A DNA stretch of 64,000 nt, from assembly GCF_900109285.1 (NCBI RefSeq), contig NZ_FNZQ01000005.1:62001-126000 (forward strand), written 5' to 3'. This document shows positions 1 to 9,137 of the stretch, piece by piece (position 1 is the stretch's first letter; each line of letters begins with the position of its first letter). The position numbers were made by a program, and so were the translations under genes. The notes below the pieces were generated by a model that saw only the letters and a list, made by a program, of their open reading frames with translations, was not told the DNA's origin and made no database searches. This DNA comes from Jannaschia helgolandensis (GTDB lineage Bacteria; Pseudomonadota; Alphaproteobacteria; Rhodobacterales; Rhodobacteraceae).

Positions 1-13
1 ACCGCCCTTGTCT

Positions 14-910
14 TCAGTTGATTCTGGATGCCAGAGCGATGTCTTCGTCGCCTGTGATGTCGTAGTCCATGTACCGACCCGCACTCATCTCGCCTTCACG
101 CAATTCCAGCCAACTGCGCCAGAAGAAGACGCAGGCCTGGAAAAATGCGGTGGCGACGAACAGCAGGATAAGGATCTTGAACAGGAAATAGGCATTGAAC
201 CCGTTCGGACTGAACCCGATGGTCTCGACGTTCCAGCGCATCGCCCGCGCTTTCAGCATCAGCCGGTCCAACTGATCCGAGGCGGATGTGGCCGGGGTAA
301 TCAGGCTGCGCCAGAGGAAGAACCACGAATACAGCCAGATCAGGATCAGCGCGGGCATCATGAACACCACGCTGCCGACCATGTCGATGATACGCTTGGT
401 GCGATGCCCGACCGCGGAATAGACCAGATCGACACGCACGTGCCCGCCCTGAATGAACGTCCATGCGACGCAGAGGCTGACGATGATCGCGTTATAAAGC
501 TTCAGTTCCTCGGAGTACCACGAGAGGTCCTTGGTAAAGACCGTACCGAATGGCCCGATGCTGATTTCCGAGACGCGGAAGATGCGTTGCAGGAAGACGA
601 TCATGATCTGCTGCATCACCATCAGGAAGCCTGCCCATGCGGCGATACGCCCGGTCCAGTTCAGCACGAATTCCGACCCGCGGACCAAGCCCCAGCCAAA
701 TCGACGCGACAGGCCGGTCGCTATGGTCAGGATCAGGAACAAGGCAAGCAGAACGAAAAACAGCTCCTGACTGGCTCCGTAGTATACGAAGCGCAGCACG
801 GATTCACTGTTGGACCAGTCCAGCCATGTAGCTGGGTTGATGACGGCGTATACCAGATTATAAAACGCGAGGCCCAGGTTCGTGAAGAACCACAGGATGG
901 CATCAATCAT
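14..910 (-). CDS. TRAP transporter small permease (DctQ-like, long form)
   Basis: Inner-membrane small subunit of a TRAP importer, which couples with the large DctM subunit to move a carboxylate-type solute delivered by the periplasmic binding protein. The 298-residue protein has several hydrophobic stretches and is longer than the usual 160-200 residue DctQ; long forms of this kind accompany TakP-type binding proteins. I chose the ATG at 910 because a GGGGGA motif lies just upstream; an ATG at 925 would add five residues. The binding-protein gene lies upstream in the same direction. The DctM gene is expected just beyond the left edge of the window. Confidence 0.85.
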   Translation of the reverse strand: MIDAILWFFTNLGLAFYNLVYAVINPATWLDWSNSESVLRFVYYGASQELFFVLLALFLILTIATGLSRRFGWGLVRGSEFVLNWTGRIAAWAGFLMVMQQIMIVFLQRIFRVSEISIGPFGTVFTKDLSWYSEELKLYNAIIVSLCVAWTFIQGGHVRVDLVYSAVGHRTKRIIDMVGSVVFMMPALILIWLYSWFFLWRSLITPATSASDQLDRLMLKARAMRWNVETIGFSPNGFNAYFLFKILILLFVATAFFQACVFFWRSWLELREGEMSAGRYMDYDITGDEDIALASRIN

Positions 911-954
911 TATGTCCCCCGACATGGCGCATGGGGTGTCCCCCCCGTCGTGTT

Positions 955-978
955 GGCCCGCCCCCGAAGGGATGGGCC
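955..978 (-). other. Intercistronic stem-loop between TRAP binding protein and permease genes
   Basis: GGCCC (955-959) pairs with GGGCC (974-978), and an inner CCC/GGG pair closes above a two-base internal loop. There is no T-tract on the minus strand, so it does not look like a full terminator. Similar structures occupy the same place in four other importer operons of this window; a role in giving the binding protein more transcript than the permease is inferred. Confidence 0.4.
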
Positions 979-1020
979 GCTATCACTACAGGCCGCTCAG
1001 TGGCGACCCCAAAGGACAAA

Positions 1021-2109
1021 TCAGCCGCGAACGCGGTCGCGCTCGGTCCGATACTTGCCTTCCGAACGGGTGATCCAGTTCGACGAGGACTTCATGCTCT
1101 CCATCGCCGAGTTGTGGATTCTGGCGAACAGTTCGTCGCCCATGTTTTCGTCGGTGACTTCCTGGCTGGCCACGCCCATCGCATCCCAGACGGCATCGGG
1201 GAATTCGCGGACCGTCACACCACCGGACTGAAGCCGGGCCAGAGCGGAGCCGTTGTTGGCCATGAATTGCGCCAGGTTCCACTGGTGCCCTTCGCCGGAC
1301 GCGATCTCGATGATTTTCTGGTGGGCAGGAGACAGCTCATCGAAGACATCGCGATTGGTGGCGACAGTCAGGCCGGCACCCGGTTCATGGAACCCTGCGG
1401 TGTAATAGATCTTGGTGATCTCCTGGAAACCGGCCTTTTCGTCGGCCCAGGGACCGATCCACTCGGTGCCGTCGATCGCTCCCGAGGCCAGCGCCTGATA
1501 GACTTCCGATCCGGGCAGGTTCTGGACGGAGGCGCCCATCTTGCCAAGAGCCTGACCGCCGAGGCCGGGCATGCGGAACTTGAGACCCTGAAAGTCTTCG
1601 GGGCTGTTGATTTCCTTGCGGAACCAGCCACCGGCCTGAGCGCCGGTATTGCCACCGAGGAAGGATTTCAGACCGAAGATCTGGCCCAGCTCGTCGTGCA
1701 GTTCCATGCCGCCGGCATGGTAATACCAGTTGGCCAGTTCCTGCGCCGTCATGCCGAATGGCACGGCGGTGAAATAGGCATAGCCCGGGTGCTGACCGAC
1801 GAAGTAATAGTCGGCACCGTGATACATGTCGGCCTGACCGGAGGTCACTGCGTCGAAAACCTCGAACGCGCCGACCAGTTCGCCAGCGGCCTTCAGATCG
1901 ACGGTAAGCTGGCCATCGGACATGGCGGTGATGCTGTCGGCGACACGCTGAGCGCTGTCGTGGACACCGGCAAGGCCGCGTCCCCAGGTCGTGACCATGG
2001 TCAGGGTGCGTTTGCCCTGCGCGTAAGCGGGTGCTGCGAGTGCGGCTGCACCGACGGTGGCGGCACCACCGAGCGTGGAATTTCTAAGGAATGAACGACG
2101 GTCCATCAA
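1021..2109 (-). CDS. TRAP transporter periplasmic solute-binding protein, TakP/DctP family
   Basis: Periplasmic receptor of a TRAP importer, 362 residues, the usual length for TakP-like proteins. The N-terminus is a Tat-type signal (RRSFLRN followed by an Ala-rich stretch ending APAYAQ). The body carries the TakP hallmarks GGWFRKEI, the substrate-binding arginine region KFRMPG, and GTEWIGPWADEK. TakP of Rhodobacter sphaeroides binds 2-oxo acids; that this one does too is inference. A GGGAGGG ribosome-binding site precedes the ATG. It is the first gene of a minus-strand operon with the DctQ-like gene downstream across a 110-base gap holding a stem-loop. Confidence 0.9.
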   Translation of the reverse strand: MMDRRSFLRNSTLGGAATVGAAALAAPAYAQGKRTLTMVTTWGRGLAGVHDSAQRVADSITAMSDGQLTVDLKAAGELVGAFEVFDAVTSGQADMYHGADYYFVGQHPGYAYFTAVPFGMTAQELANWYYHAGGMELHDELGQIFGLKSFLGGNTGAQAGGWFRKEINSPEDFQGLKFRMPGLGGQALGKMGASVQNLPGSEVYQALASGAIDGTEWIGPWADEKAGFQEITKIYYTAGFHEPGAGLTVATNRDVFDELSPAHQKIIEIASGEGHQWNLAQFMANNGSALARLQSGGVTVREFPDAVWDAMGVASQEVTDENMGDELFARIHNSAMESMKSSSNWITRSEGKYRTERDRVRG

Positions 2110-2267
2110 TACCCTCCCTTGGGATTTTTTATGTCAGCCACCCTCCCGGCAGGCTGACGGCCCCCTTTGCGGGGCGTTTCGGGACACTAAGGAAAGCCAT
2201 CGGCGTGTCAAATACCCGAAAATGCGTAGACGCGCCCGCCCCTGACAACTGACGGCGCCCCAAGGCA

Positions 2268-3119
2268 TCAGCCGGGTGGGATGACCGGATCGCGTTCGAA
2301 ACGCACGGTATCCAGAGCCGTCCGCACATCGCGGATTGTCTTGCGCCGCAATTCCTTGAGCTTCTGGGCTTCGGCCAGGCTCTCGGCAGTCTGATCGAAC
2401 AGAATATCCATCATCTGGTCTACCAAAGCGGTATCCTCGATATTCGTGAAATAATGGTCCTGCTTCATCCGGAAGATGCGGCGGTAGCCCATGCTTTTCA
2501 CGACTTCCCGTACTTCGTCGATCTGCCCCGGAAAGCTCTCGACCTGGAGAAACCCTTTATTCCCGCTAAGATACTCCCTCGCCCCGAGCAACGCCTTCAA
2601 CTCGTGCCCTTCGACATCAAGCTTGAGCGCAAACGTCTCACCACGCATGTCGTAGCCGTCGTCTATCCGGGCCGTCTCGACCTCAACTGTATTGGCGGCT
2701 TTCCAGGCTGCGGGCATCGTGGACAGCAGGGCATTGTTCCCCGCCATCTTGCCGAACACGGCATATTCGCTGCGTTCCGCAACGTCCGATACGGCGGTGT
2801 TCTGAAGGTCGATTATCGCAGGGTCAGCCTGAAGTTCGGCGTTGCGGGACAGAACGTCGAAAGCGCCCTCGCCAGGCTCATAGGCATGAATCGATTTGAC
2901 GGACGGAATCTGGCAAACCCGCACCGAATAGACGCCGATGTTTGCCCCGATATCGAACACCCGAGTTGCGCCGATAAGCCTGACCAGTGCCGCGAACGCA
3001 GAAATCGCTCCGTGTTCGTAGTCGTAGGTCAAGTTCAGACGCTTGCGCGACGCACGCGAAAATCGGCCATAAATCGTATCCAGCGCGTCGTCAGGAAGGG
3101 GCGCAGTGTCGAGAACCAT
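2268..3119 (-). CDS. FkbM family SAM-dependent methyltransferase
   Basis: Probable O-methyltransferase of the FkbM family, which often methylates sugars in surface glycans or natural products. The SAM-binding motif VFDIGANIGVYS lies near residue 55 and the family signature LKLDVEGHE near residue 165. The start at 3119 (MVLDTAP) is chosen because GGAAAG stands about ten bases upstream; an in-frame ATG at 3167 lacks a good site. It is 283 residues, within the family range. The substrate cannot be told: no glycan cluster surrounds it. A GCCCC/GGGGC hairpin near 2162-2180 follows the stop but lacks a T-tract. Confidence 0.82.
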   Translation of the reverse strand: MVLDTAPLPDDALDTIYGRFSRASRKRLNLTYDYEHGAISAFAALVRLIGATRVFDIGANIGVYSVRVCQIPSVKSIHAYEPGEGAFDVLSRNAELQADPAIIDLQNTAVSDVAERSEYAVFGKMAGNNALLSTMPAAWKAANTVEVETARIDDGYDMRGETFALKLDVEGHELKALLGAREYLSGNKGFLQVESFPGQIDEVREVVKSMGYRRIFRMKQDHYFTNIEDTALVDQMMDILFDQTAESLAEAQKLKELRRKTIRDVRTALDTVRFERDPVIPPG

Positions 3120-3320
3120 ATTGAGATCTTTCCGTAGGAATGCGGTGCCCCATCTGGCCCCAGTCAAACGCTGAAAAATGTGAAAAATTGGTTAATGGAT
3201 GGATTTCACGTCGGCTGAAAGATCGGCGATTGAGTGCAAACTATGCTATATTCTTCGAACCTGCGCACTTTGACGTAGGATCGTGCGCTTTGTTTTTGCG
3301 CCCTTAGGGAGATTGTTTTT

Positions 3321-3611
3321 ATGTATGCGCGTGTCACACCCTACAAGATGAAGCCCGGCAGCATGGCCGCCGGAACAAAAATCCTCAACGGCCTGAAAGA
3401 GAAGGTCATGGCCCTGCCCGGTCAGCAGACATTCCTCAACGTGATGGATGACAAAACCGGCAAAGGCTATGTCATTTCGACGACTGACATCGCCGAACCG
3501 ACGCCTGAGACAGCCGAAAAAATCAAGGGGCTCTGGTCAGCGTTCTCCGAGTATCTGGAAGATCAGCCCAGCGGTGAGACTTACACCGTCGTCAGTCATT
3601 GGAAAAACTGA
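3321..3611 (+). CDS. Small conserved protein, ABM-like (dimeric alpha-beta barrel) fold suspected
   Basis: A 96-residue protein preceded by a GGGAG ribosome-binding site. Its length, the beta-rich start MYARVTPYKMKPG and the end ETYTVVSHWKN are typical of antibiotic-biosynthesis-monooxygenase-like dimeric ferredoxin-fold proteins, but no catalytic residue can be assigned. No signal peptide or membrane segment is visible. It lies upstream of the sensor kinase gene and is separated from it by a perfect 12-bp inverted repeat, so it is probably its own transcription unit. Confidence 0.65.
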   Translation: MYARVTPYKMKPGSMAAGTKILNGLKEKVMALPGQQTFLNVMDDKTGKGYVISTTDIAEPTPETAEKIKGLWSAFSEYLEDQPSGETYTVVSHWKN

Positions 3612-3632
3612 TCCCCCAACCGTGATGCATGC

Positions 3633-3668
3633 CAGACCGTGCGCGGCGTTGTCACGGCGCACGGTCTG
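3633..3668 (+). terminator. Perfect 12-bp inverted repeat between the small protein and the kinase gene
   Basis: CAGACCGTGCGC (3633-3644) is the exact reverse complement of GCGCACGGTCTG (3657-3668), with a 12-base loop. There is no T-tract after it, so it may be a factor-dependent terminator, an RNA-processing structure or an operator. An in-frame upstream start for the kinase at 3639 would fall inside the hairpin, which supports the start at 3684. Confidence 0.5.
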
Positions 3669-3683
3669 CGGTCTAATCGGACC

Positions 3684-5108
3684 ATGCGCCTACTCCGTCT
3701 TTCCTATGGCCAATCGCTGTTTCTGCTGGCTACGCTACCGCTGATCCTTGCGATCAGCGGTATTGCGGTGCTGATCGCCGTGCAGTCCGAACGCACCGCC
3801 GCACGAGAGATCGCGTCGCTGGAACAGACGATGATCGACGCCAAGCGGCGCGAATTGCGGAATTATGTTCAGTTGGCGCGCACCGCCTTCATCACCATCT
3901 ATGGCAATGCTCCCCCTGACGACGAGGTGGCAAAACTGCGGGTGACGCAGATCCTGTCGGCGATGATCTATGGCACGGACGGGTTCTTCTTCGTCTACGA
4001 TTATGAAGGTCAGAACCTCGTGGCACCGCGTCAGACATGGCTGATCGGGCGCAACTGGTCCGGCCTGCAGGATGATCGGGGCGTGCCGGTGACCGATACG
4101 CTGATCGAACTGGCGCGGGCCGGATCGGGCTATCACACCTACGAATGGCCCAAGCCGTCCACCGGACAGAATGCCACGATCCTGACCTATGTTATTGGGC
4201 TGCAGGATTGGCAGTGGGCCATCGGTACCGGCGTTTTCATGGATGATGTTCTGGCACAGGGGGCCGCCGCGCGGGCCGAGGTGCGGACCAATGTTGCGCA
4301 GCAGTTCCGCTGGATCGGGGCGATCGCTCTGGCCGCGTTATTGCTGGTGTTCGCGTCCGGGTTGATGATCACCGTGCGCGAACGTCGTCTGGCCGATGCA
4401 AAGCTGAAACAATTGACGCAGCGGATTCTGGACACCCAGGAAGAAGAGCGGGGTCGCGTCGCGCGCGAACTGCACGATAGCATCAGCCAGCTTCTGGTCG
4501 GCATACGCTACAAACTGGAACTGGCACGGCGTTTGACCGCCAGGGGCGATGCCTCGGCCGAAGCGGCGGTCGACGGGGCGATCACCGGATTGCAGGGCGC
4601 GTTGACCGAGGTGCGCCGCATCAGCCACGATCTGCGCCCCGGTGTGCTGGACGATCTGGGACTCGGTCCGGCGTTGAAATCGCTTTGCGAAACCTTCGAA
4701 GCTCGTACTGGTCTGCAGGTCGAGTTTCACACTGCCGTTTTTCGCAACCGGTTGGATATCGAGGCCAAGACAGCGCTGTACCGGATCGCTCAGGAAGCGC
4801 TGACCAATGTCGAACGCCATGCCGGGGCGACCCGCGTAAGGGTCAGCCTTCTGGGGCACCGACGCGGCGCAACCATGAGGATCGAGGATGACGGATGCGG
4901 CCTGCCCCGTCGCGACAATGCGACCGGCTCCGGAATGGGCCTGCGCAACATGGCCGAGCGGATCGAACAACTGCACGGCAGCCTGACACTGACCTCGGGT
5001 CCGGGCGGGCACGGCATGGTGGTCGAGGCAACTGTACCGCTGACCCACTTGCTGAAACCCGATACAAGAAACGAAGGCGAAGCGCCCTCCGCGCAAGCGG
5101 CGGAGTGA
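3684..5108 (+). CDS. Cache-domain sensor histidine kinase, NarL/DegS (HisKA_3) type
   Basis: Membrane sensor kinase of 474 residues. A transmembrane helix (about 10-32) is followed by a periplasmic single-Cache domain (about 35-195, with GFFFVYDYEGQNLVAP and a DWQWAIGTGVF end), a second helix (about 210-230), a HisKA_3 dimerisation domain with the phosphoacceptor His near residue 264 in ELHDSISQLL, and an HATPase domain (NVERHAG, DDGCGL, GMGLRNMAERI). This class phosphorylates LuxR-type regulators, and the NarL-type regulator at 7184 is the likely partner although a hydrolase gene lies between them. Cache domains usually sense small organic acids or amines. Confidence 0.88.
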   Translation: MRLLRLSYGQSLFLLATLPLILAISGIAVLIAVQSERTAAREIASLEQTMIDAKRRELRNYVQLARTAFITIYGNAPPDDEVAKLRVTQILSAMIYGTDGFFFVYDYEGQNLVAPRQTWLIGRNWSGLQDDRGVPVTDTLIELARAGSGYHTYEWPKPSTGQNATILTYVIGLQDWQWAIGTGVFMDDVLAQGAAARAEVRTNVAQQFRWIGAIALAALLLVFASGLMITVRERRLADAKLKQLTQRILDTQEEERGRVARELHDSISQLLVGIRYKLELARRLTARGDASAEAAVDGAITGLQGALTEVRRISHDLRPGVLDDLGLGPALKSLCETFEARTGLQVEFHTAVFRNRLDIEAKTALYRIAQEALTNVERHAGATRVRVSLLGHRRGATMRIEDDGCGLPRRDNATGSGMGLRNMAERIEQLHGSLTLTSGPGGHGMVVEATVPLTHLLKPDTRNEGEAPSAQAAE

Positions 5109-5249
5109 TCGACAGACGGATAGAATGGTCCGTTCAATTGACTAAAATGCCAGTGATATAAGCGGTATTAGGTCGCATCGTCGCCTTTTTCGAAACAATA
5201 TCGTAAACACTTGCATCGTATCTCCACGGCTCTGTCCTGGAGGTCGAAG

Positions 5250-7040
5250 ATGTCGGTGGTGAATGCTCCTCAAATCGAAGGCGACCCGATTTCCGGGGGG
5301 CTATTCAACGGCAACTTCCTTGCGAACCGCTATACGTTGGAGCCGGGCGGCAACCTGATTCAAATTGTCGAATACCTTGGACTGACCGGTCTGCGATATC
5401 CCGGCGGCTCGCTGACCGAGAAACTGTTCGACATCGGCAACCCAGACAGTCCTGTCGTCTATGACGATGATGGCAAGGCGCAGGGTTTTGTGCCGCTGTC
5501 GGATTTCCTCGCCTATGCGACCGCCAACGATCTGACCGCAACCATCGTCCTGCCTACCAGGGACAATCTGTCGGTCCGCATGGATGGCAACGGCGACCGC
5601 TTTCCCGCCTTCGACGAGACAGAGCTGCGCGTCTTTGTGCGCGGTGTGGCGACGGGCGAATACGGCGACACCGATATCGTCGCCTTCGAGATCGGGAATG
5701 AATACTGGGGCAGCGGCGAAATGAATGCCGTTGAATACGGTCGCCTGTCGTCCCGTATGGCCGAGGTAATCGACGACGAACTGACCCTTGTCACAACGGA
5801 AACAGGCACAAACCCCGGCATCGACGTGATAGTGCAATCGGGCACCAACAGCGGGTCGTCCAACCTCAGCGCAAATTATGCCGGGCAGTCCGCAGCTGAC
5901 ATCCTTGCCGACCTGAACGCTACGTACGGCACCGATTTCGGATCCGAAGTCGTCTTTCCCAACGGCGGCATCAACTGGCGCGCGATCAACGACGAGCTGA
6001 TCATCAAGCAGTTCGATGAAGACGAGGCGCAGGCCGTCGACGGCGTAGTCACTCACCTGTATTCGCGCGAGGCGGTGCAGCCCGGTCAGCGGGATTTCGG
6101 TCTGAATCAAATCGAAAAAAGCTGGGAGGCGGCCTTCGAGGGCATCGACATTCACGTCACCGAATGGAACCAGTCTGCATCTGACCCCCGCTTTGACCGC
6201 GAGACGGATTATGGTCTGAAACAGGCGCAGGAAGTCCTCAACATTTTTGAGACTATGGTCGAATCCGGCGTCGATCAGGCCCATATCTGGCCGCTGATCC
6301 AGAACACGCGAAACGCACTCAGCCCCGACAGCGCGGATGGCGGCGTCACTCCATCAGGCGCCCTGTTCGCGATGATGTCGGAAGGGTTGCCGGGCAAGCA
6401 GATGCTGGATTTTGCCGTCGATGACGACAGCGTGACGGAGTTTCAGGGCAAGACCGCCGATCTTCATGGTTTCTATGGAGATGGCGAGCTGGTGTTCTAC
6501 GTCGCCTCGACTTCGGACACGATTGAAACGGTGACCTTCGATCTGGACATGATGGTCGAAGGGGGCGGCACACCGACCGCCCGGACGATCGGAGTCGAGG
6601 ACGCAACCCGGCCCGGTGCTTCCGATGCGCGGGCCACGATCGAAAGGCTCGCGGAAGACGACTTTTATGATGATGGCCAGATCGTCGCGACCCTGGCACC
6701 CGGCGAAATCATGGAAGTCCGTCTCGTCAAATTTATTCCGACCGACGAATTCGAGCAGACGATGATCGCGATCGACGGCAGCGAGCCTGAAGCAGGCCCG
6801 TTTGCGCCCGATGCCTCGGGCGCGTTGTCCGGCGGTACCGACGACGTACTGAATTTCCCCGATGATGGATATCACAGTGCGCCCCCCGCGATCGCAGAGC
6901 CGTCCCAAGACGATGACGCGCCGGGAAACGAGCCGGTCGCTGCGGACGAAGCGGCAGATGCAGGCAGCGGACCGTTAGACGGTATGGGTTGGCTTCTGGC
7001 ATTGCTGCCGTTCCTTGGAATGGCGGGCCTGGCCGGTTGA
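5250..7040 (+). CDS. Glycoside hydrolase clan A-like protein with C-terminal hydrophobic tail
   Basis: A 596-residue protein with a (beta/alpha)8-barrel glycosidase look. FEIGNEYWG places the acid/base candidate at Glu151 and HVTEWN the nucleophile candidate at Glu305, as in arabinofuranosidase/xylosidase families (GH39/GH51-like). GGAGG stands eight bases before the ATG at 5250. There is no N-terminal signal peptide. The C-terminus is an acidic linker (about 530-575) and then a short hydrophobic stretch (GWLLALLPFLGMAGLAG), with no RTX repeats and no basic tail of the PEP-CTERM type. It sits between a sensor kinase and a response regulator. The exact family and the export route are unknown. 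Confidence 0.7.
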   Translation: MSVVNAPQIEGDPISGGLFNGNFLANRYTLEPGGNLIQIVEYLGLTGLRYPGGSLTEKLFDIGNPDSPVVYDDDGKAQGFVPLSDFLAYATANDLTATIVLPTRDNLSVRMDGNGDRFPAFDETELRVFVRGVATGEYGDTDIVAFEIGNEYWGSGEMNAVEYGRLSSRMAEVIDDELTLVTTETGTNPGIDVIVQSGTNSGSSNLSANYAGQSAADILADLNATYGTDFGSEVVFPNGGINWRAINDELIIKQFDEDEAQAVDGVVTHLYSREAVQPGQRDFGLNQIEKSWEAAFEGIDIHVTEWNQSASDPRFDRETDYGLKQAQEVLNIFETMVESGVDQAHIWPLIQNTRNALSPDSADGGVTPSGALFAMMSEGLPGKQMLDFAVDDDSVTEFQGKTADLHGFYGDGELVFYVASTSDTIETVTFDLDMMVEGGGTPTARTIGVEDATRPGASDARATIERLAEDDFYDDGQIVATLAPGEIMEVRLVKFIPTDEFEQTMIAIDGSEPEAGPFAPDASGALSGGTDDVLNFPDDGYHSAPPAIAEPSQDDDAPGNEPVAADEAADAGSGPLDGMGWLLALLPFLGMAGLAG

Positions 7041-7183
7041 CGTGTGCCCGCGACACGGTTGTCGCACGGACGCCGATCGCCCCGGTTCCGCCTGTCACTA
7101 TCCCGCGCCGCGTCCCGGCCCGGAGAACGCCACCAATCCCATTTGCCTTGTTCCACGTTCTGCACTGGCGTAGTCGGCATCAC

Positions 7184-7834
7184 ATGACCGACGCTACACT
7201 TCCCCTTCGCATCCTGATCGTGGACGATCATCCGATGGTCGCGGATGGCATCCGCGCGCTTTTGGAAACTTATGATGACCTGACCGTCGTCGGTACCCTG
7301 TCAAACGGGCGCGAGGCCATCGCCCGTACGGCGGACCTGAGGCCTGATGTCATCCTTCTTGACCTCAATATGCCGGAAATGAACGGGTTGGCGGCAACGG
7401 AAATTCTGCGCGAACGCCACCCCGATGTGGCTGTGCTGATCCTTTCGATGCACGATGCGCCCGAATATGTCGCCACCGCCCTGCGCCACGGGGCCGCCGG
7501 ATATTGCCTCAAGGATCAGCCGACCGAAGAAATCCGCCGCGCCATAGATACGGTAGTTGCGGGCGAACGATACCTCTGCCCCGGCGCGGAAACCGCGCTG
7601 GAGCCATCGGGCGACGGGTCAGAGCCGCTGACCTCACGCGAACAGACGATTCTGCTGCTGCTGGCGCAAGGACGGTCAAACAAGCAGGTGGCAGCGGATC
7701 TGGATATTTCAGTCCGCACGGTCGAGACGCATCGCAAGAATCTCAAGCGCAAACTCGGCATTTCGTCCACGGCGGGCCTGACACGCTATGCGATGGAACA
7801 TGGCGTCCTTCAGGGAACGGGATTCCTACATTAA
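7184..7834 (+). CDS. NarL/FixJ-family response regulator
   Basis: A 216-residue two-domain regulator. The receiver domain has the acidic pair VDDH near residue 14, the phosphoacceptor Asp60 in ILLDLNMP, and the conserved Lys in LKDQ near 112. The C-terminal LuxR-type helix-turn-helix is seen in LTSREQTILLLLAQG and SVRTVETHRKNLKRKLG. The start at 7184 gives the canonical receiver N-terminus. It is most likely the partner of the HisKA_3 kinase at 3684-5108; the hydrolase gene between them is a plausible target. Confidence 0.9.
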   Translation: MTDATLPLRILIVDDHPMVADGIRALLETYDDLTVVGTLSNGREAIARTADLRPDVILLDLNMPEMNGLAATEILRERHPDVAVLILSMHDAPEYVATALRHGAAGYCLKDQPTEEIRRAIDTVVAGERYLCPGAETALEPSGDGSEPLTSREQTILLLLAQGRSNKQVAADLDISVRTVETHRKNLKRKLGISSTAGLTRYAMEHGVLQGTGFLH

Positions 7835-7860
7835 GATAGCCAGGCAAAGCATTGGTATTG

Positions 7861-8460
7861 CTAGCCGCGCCCCATAATGACGCTGACGTAATTCCGCGTC
7901 TCGCGATAGGGGGGAATGCCGTTATACTTCAGAACCGCGCCGGGACCGGCATTATAGGCCGCCAGGGCCAGACGCCAACTGCCGAAGGCCCGATACTGGA
8001 TCGCCAGATACCGTGCCCCGCCGTCCAGGTTCTGCTGCGGGTCGGCGGGATTCACGCCCAGGGCACGGGCCGTCTGGGGCATCAACTGAGCCAGACCGAT
8101 CGCGCCCTTGTTCGACCGCGCATTCGGATTCCAGCCCGATTCCTGACGGACCAGCCGCAGAAAAAGATCTTCGGGGATGCCATGGCGGCGCGCGGAAATG
8201 CGCGCGGTCTCGATCCAGGCCGACCGCTGACTGCCACTGTAACGCGGAATCGATTCGCGGGACGACCCGTTTGCGGTCTCGAACCTCCGCGGAGCGAGAC
8301 GGCTGGAATTCGAATACTGTGTAGACAGGCGCCGGTCCATAAGGGCGGTCTGACTGGAAAAAATATCGGCGCGGGACCGGCTGGAAAAGGTTTGAGCCTT
8401 GGCGCCTGTGGCTCCGAGCATGGCCACGCAGATCGCGGAAAACATGGCAAATCGGATCAC
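7861..8460 (-). CDS. Lytic transglycosylase (SLT domain), secreted
   Basis: Periplasmic murein-cleaving enzyme of 199 residues. A signal peptide (residues 1-22, ending GAKA) precedes a Ser/Arg-rich linker and a C-terminal SLT domain from about residue 85. The catalytic Glu is in [27 protein letters not shown] and the closing ETRNYV are all present. It converges on the response regulator gene and is divergent from ssb. Confidence 0.9.
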   Translation of the reverse strand: MIRFAMFSAICVAMLGATGAKAQTFSSRSRADIFSSQTALMDRRLSTQYSNSSRLAPRRFETANGSSRESIPRYSGSQRSAWIETARISARRHGIPEDLFLRLVRQESGWNPNARSNKGAIGLAQLMPQTARALGVNPADPQQNLDGGARYLAIQYRAFGSWRLALAAYNAGPGAVLKYNGIPPYRETRNYVSVIMGRG

Positions 8461-8657
8461 GTGAAAATCTCCGGCTGTCCCATTTTGACGCGCGCCGCCC
8501 CTTGTGTCGGGATGTCCGTGCTGACGGATGTGTTAACGTAAATCCGTCCTGTGTGGAACCCTGCGCCGTCAACCCTGTGCGCGTTGCGGTCATGGACCTT
8601 TAACCACTTCGATGTTCAAAAGGCGGAACAGATTCGGACAGAGACGGGAGAGCGACG

Positions 8658-9137
8658 ATGGCCGGCAGCGTGAACAAGGTAATTCTGATCGGCAATCTTG
8701 GCCGGGACCCTGAAATCCGGACCTTCGGGAACGGCGGCAAGGTGTGCAACCTGCGCATCGCAACGTCTGAAACCTGGCGAGACAAGACCAGCGGCGAGCG
8801 CAAGGAAAAGACCGAATGGCATTCGGTCGCGATCTTCAACGAAGGTCTGGTCCGCATTGCCGAGCAGTATCTCAAGAAGGGATCGAAGGTTTATCTGGAA
8901 GGCCAGCTACAGACCCGCAAATGGCAGGATCAGTCCGGGGCCGACCGCTATTCCACCGAAGTCGTATTGCAGGGTTTCAATGGCACACTGACAATGCTTG
9001 ACGGTCGCGGTGAAGGCGGCGGCAGTGGCGGCGGTGGCGGGTCCTACGGCGGCGGCGGCGATGACCGGAGCGGCGGCGGCACTTCCGGGGGCGGCTATGG
9101 CGGCCCGTCGGACATGGACGACGAAATCCCGTTCTGA
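8658..9137 (+). CDS. ssb: Single-stranded DNA-binding protein
   Basis: SSB of 159 residues: an OB-fold (about 1-110) beginning [15 protein letters not shown] and containing [12 protein letters not shown] and [13 protein letters not shown], a Gly-rich flexible linker (about 115-150), and the acidic C-terminal tip DMDDEIPF that recruits replication and repair proteins. It protects single-stranded DNA in replication, recombination and repair. A GGGAG motif precedes the ATG. Confidence 0.97.
   Translation: MAGSVNKVILIGNLGRDPEIRTFGNGGKVCNLRIATSETWRDKTSGERKEKTEWHSVAIFNEGLVRIAEQYLKKGSKVYLEGQLQTRKWQDQSGADRYSTEVVLQGFNGTLTMLDGRGEGGGSGGGGGSYGGGGDDRSGGGTSGGGYGGPSDMDDEIPF

Noticed and set aside
8-1231. 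Long plus-strand open frame across the TRAP genes
   Set aside because: It lies antisense to the DctQ-like and TakP-like genes, has no family motif, and its composition is that of a high-GC shadow frame.
931-2094. 387-codon plus-strand frame
   Set aside because: Antisense to the TakP-like binding protein, which has clear family motifs and a signal peptide.
8612-8629. GTTC-N8-GAAC near the ssb start, considered as a LexA box
   Set aside because: The alphaproteobacterial and Rhodobacter forms use seven-base spacing and other half-site orientation; the match is not good enough.
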